This document shows positions 63,501 to 64,000 of a stretch of DNA of 64,000 nucleotides, in pieces; position 1 is the first letter of the stretch; every line of letters begins with the position of its first letter. The position numbers and the translations under genes were made by a program. This DNA is from a virus, in IMG/VR virus record IMGVR_UViG_3300028569_000019, positions 1-64,000 of that record. One strand, written 5' to 3'. The notes under the pieces were generated by a model. It ran no database searches and was not told where the DNA came from. It saw nothing but the letters and a program-made list of their open reading frames with translations.

Positions 63501-64000
63501 ACTACGTAAGTTTGTACTTGGATTCCAAGGTGGATTTGAAGGTCAATGGCCAGCAATTCCAATCAATGTAGGTGGTAATATTACAGCTGGTAATACACAA
63601 GGTCTAGATTGTACAAATATCAATAGCCCAGGTAGTATCGCTTATAAGCAAGCAATTGCTGCAATCGGTAATCCTGATGAATTTGATATCAACTTGATCG
63701 TAACTCCAGGTATCTTCCGTGAACAACACAGTTATGTTACCGAATTGGTAATTGATATGTGTGAAACTCGTCAAGATTGTTTCTACATTATGGATAACGT
63801 AGTGTTCCCAGCAAGCAATCAAACTGTAGGATTGATTGATGCAGCAATTAATACTGTTGCTACAATTGACAGTAACTATGTAGGTACTTATTATCCTTGG
63901 GTTAAGATCCTAGATACTAATACCAACAAGATTATTAGTGTTCCTCCTTCAGTAGTATTGCCAGCAGTTTATGCTGCTAACGATAACTCCGCTGCTGAAT
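60586..64000 (+). CDS. 18: Tail sheath protein (gp18-like), partial at right edge
   Basis: At least 1138 residues and still open at the window end; T4 gp18 has 659. The N-terminus FAPTQNIVSPGVFTREND (about 8-25) is the sheath signature, followed by GAIIAPFADGPAFFPNTI and YLLQQGIVTVVRVGGLTGYW. A long Ser/Ala/Gly-rich insertion (about 130-480, units such as ITGSATFT and SLSISSS) accounts for much of the extra length and probably projects from the sheath surface. Conserved sheath parts return near the end (FVLGFQGGFEGQWPAIPINV, about 978-997). Leu is strongly biased to CTA, matching the three tRNA-Leu(UAG) genes. It has a Shine-Dalgarno. Confidence 0.93.
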   Translation, partial: MAIQEGGRFAPTQNIVSPGVFTRENDLSGLAQGVANIGGAIIAPFADGPAFFPNTITDVADLETRFGVADGVYYGPYTAKEYLLQQGIVTVVRVGGLTGYWQKNPLIVYAQPGIWDRDADKGAITTASFMYIDTADYTSNVIYQQTSTPISITGSAAIKGSVGSGITGSATFTRATTAEIASFLATVGSVVGINSLSASLSISSSFGKVFKVVSTRHYELFSSSVVARGGKVAKLGSSTDHSLAAFDFEKSNINGSVTVGGASSAKLKLTFDTSTSNSYLTSSFNAPNTFGLVFAKAANQNTSFATASLSGAGLSSSIQLTQRIDISTMTISGSLNVKFGSATLTSGVTADDVDGVGKLSGSILYANKTVDIGSVSSGLLVRKFSTATLANGNAKPVGTKFFLLTSSLQGSNIDAETAIATAFDESTTTVDLVSSSYFNGNIAYNLTNFNVEAATTLTLQSGSFHSLRGVGTCVAGLQVRGVVSGDFGKYTGGFTSQDNASPDQCNPVLTGRQKLILSVLANTQNASSQFTSDYQVFGFNTSTLSQLTSSTFPYKGVINPNENVYNLALKYSYTNPAGGTSAGTYGYYDFSLNENDNNYIKEVFGVDPTVGNPNKQVAGQKVEAAYNYVLFEDSIKKFVAEKTSAYGWRLQVGTSNLSGSSIVGEPLKFVDQYSTDLNNGDSQFSITNASTPWIYSQKIAPFKGSADVAAQPTKFKLFKVHTLSDGTLSNTKFKIEISNVKLAGTVPGSDWGSFTLAVRAYSDTDKKPKYLEIYQNLNLDPESANYVARRIGNRYAYITYAGKLIQFGDFTTLSKYIRIEASDVSYPVSCVPYGFESYSTPIDSTASNYVPAIQYSKASIYGLGPGKYPSGTVFGSVPGTDSEIQALYPTSSFGVGVDNNTKQYFKPLPYYGTSDSNGTNIDFDLEDKVWGTTNSKFYAQGTYVSTGSLLSPTLSGSIPSVYDAVNESTYVKLRKFVLGFQGGFEGQWPAIPINVGGNITAGNTQGLDCTNINSPGSIAYKQAIAAIGNPDEFDINLIVTPGIFREQHSYVTELVIDMCETRQDCFYIMDNVVFPASNQTVGLIDAAINTVATIDSNYVGTYYPWVKILDTNTNKIISVPPSVVLPAVYAANDNSAAE

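Noticed and set aside
1-64000. Bacteroidetes host suggested by missing Shine-Dalgarno sites
   Set aside because: TTGACA/TATAAT promoters, a few good Shine-Dalgarno sites before strongly expressed genes, and the ALAA tag fit a proteobacterial-type host better; leaderless late mRNAs explain the missing sites.

Overview
The window is part of the genome of a large, AT-rich, T4-like phage with a contractile tail. Structural landmarks are a gp25-like and a gp6-like baseplate wedge protein, a tail sheath running off the right edge, a gp55-like late sigma factor, PhoH, Hsp20, a RuvC-like resolvase, a primase and a fused gp47/gp46 (Mre11-Rad50) protein. The host is probably a Gram-negative bacterium, likely proteobacterial. 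The reasons are TTGACA/TATAAT-type promoters, an encoded outer-membrane beta-barrel with a signal peptide and C-terminal Phe, and a tmRNA tag ending in ALAA.

Region 1 (1-3.9 kb): small proteins with T4-like capsid-targeting N-termini, including a GP88-family protein and an ADP-ribosyltransferase-like protein, then a NodU/CmcH-type carbamoyltransferase. Region 2 (3.9-19.6 kb): about 25 tRNA genes, a tmRNA, two copies of a conserved small RNA, two attenuator-like leaders and several host-type promoters. It is interrupted by six homing-type endonuclease genes and by accessory genes: a second ADP-ribosyltransferase-like protein, an outer-membrane protein, a trypsin-like protease and a methyltransferase fusion. 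Region 3 (19.6-22.4 kb): small genes, a third ADP-ribosyltransferase-like protein and PhoH. Region 4 (22.4-28.8 kb): fibre and adhesin genes rich in Gly-Ser repeats. Region 5 (28.9-32.4 kb): Hsp20, a membrane coiled-coil protein and the late sigma factor. Region 6 (32.4-50.7 kb): a tightly packed baseplate/tail operon. Region 7 (50.7-60.5 kb): resolvase, primase, Mre11-Rad50 fusion, FkbM methyltransferase and two large glycosyltransferases. The tail sheath starts at 60586.

Two signals stand out. First, nearly half of the tRNAs, and the tmRNA, have swapped the universal D-loop/T-loop contact. G18-U55 is replaced by A18-G55, and residues 54/58 change together. The remaining tRNAs keep the canonical pair, so this is covariation and not decay. 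Second, many genes carry a TA(T/C)TTAT(A/T/G) box 3-5 nt before the ATG and no Shine-Dalgarno. If the box is the -10 element of the gp55-like sigma, these mRNAs start at or next to the AUG and are leaderless. Highly expressed structural genes (sheath, outer-membrane protein, Hsp20) have a longer leader with a Shine-Dalgarno.

All functions are inferred by reading the sequence; no database search was run.
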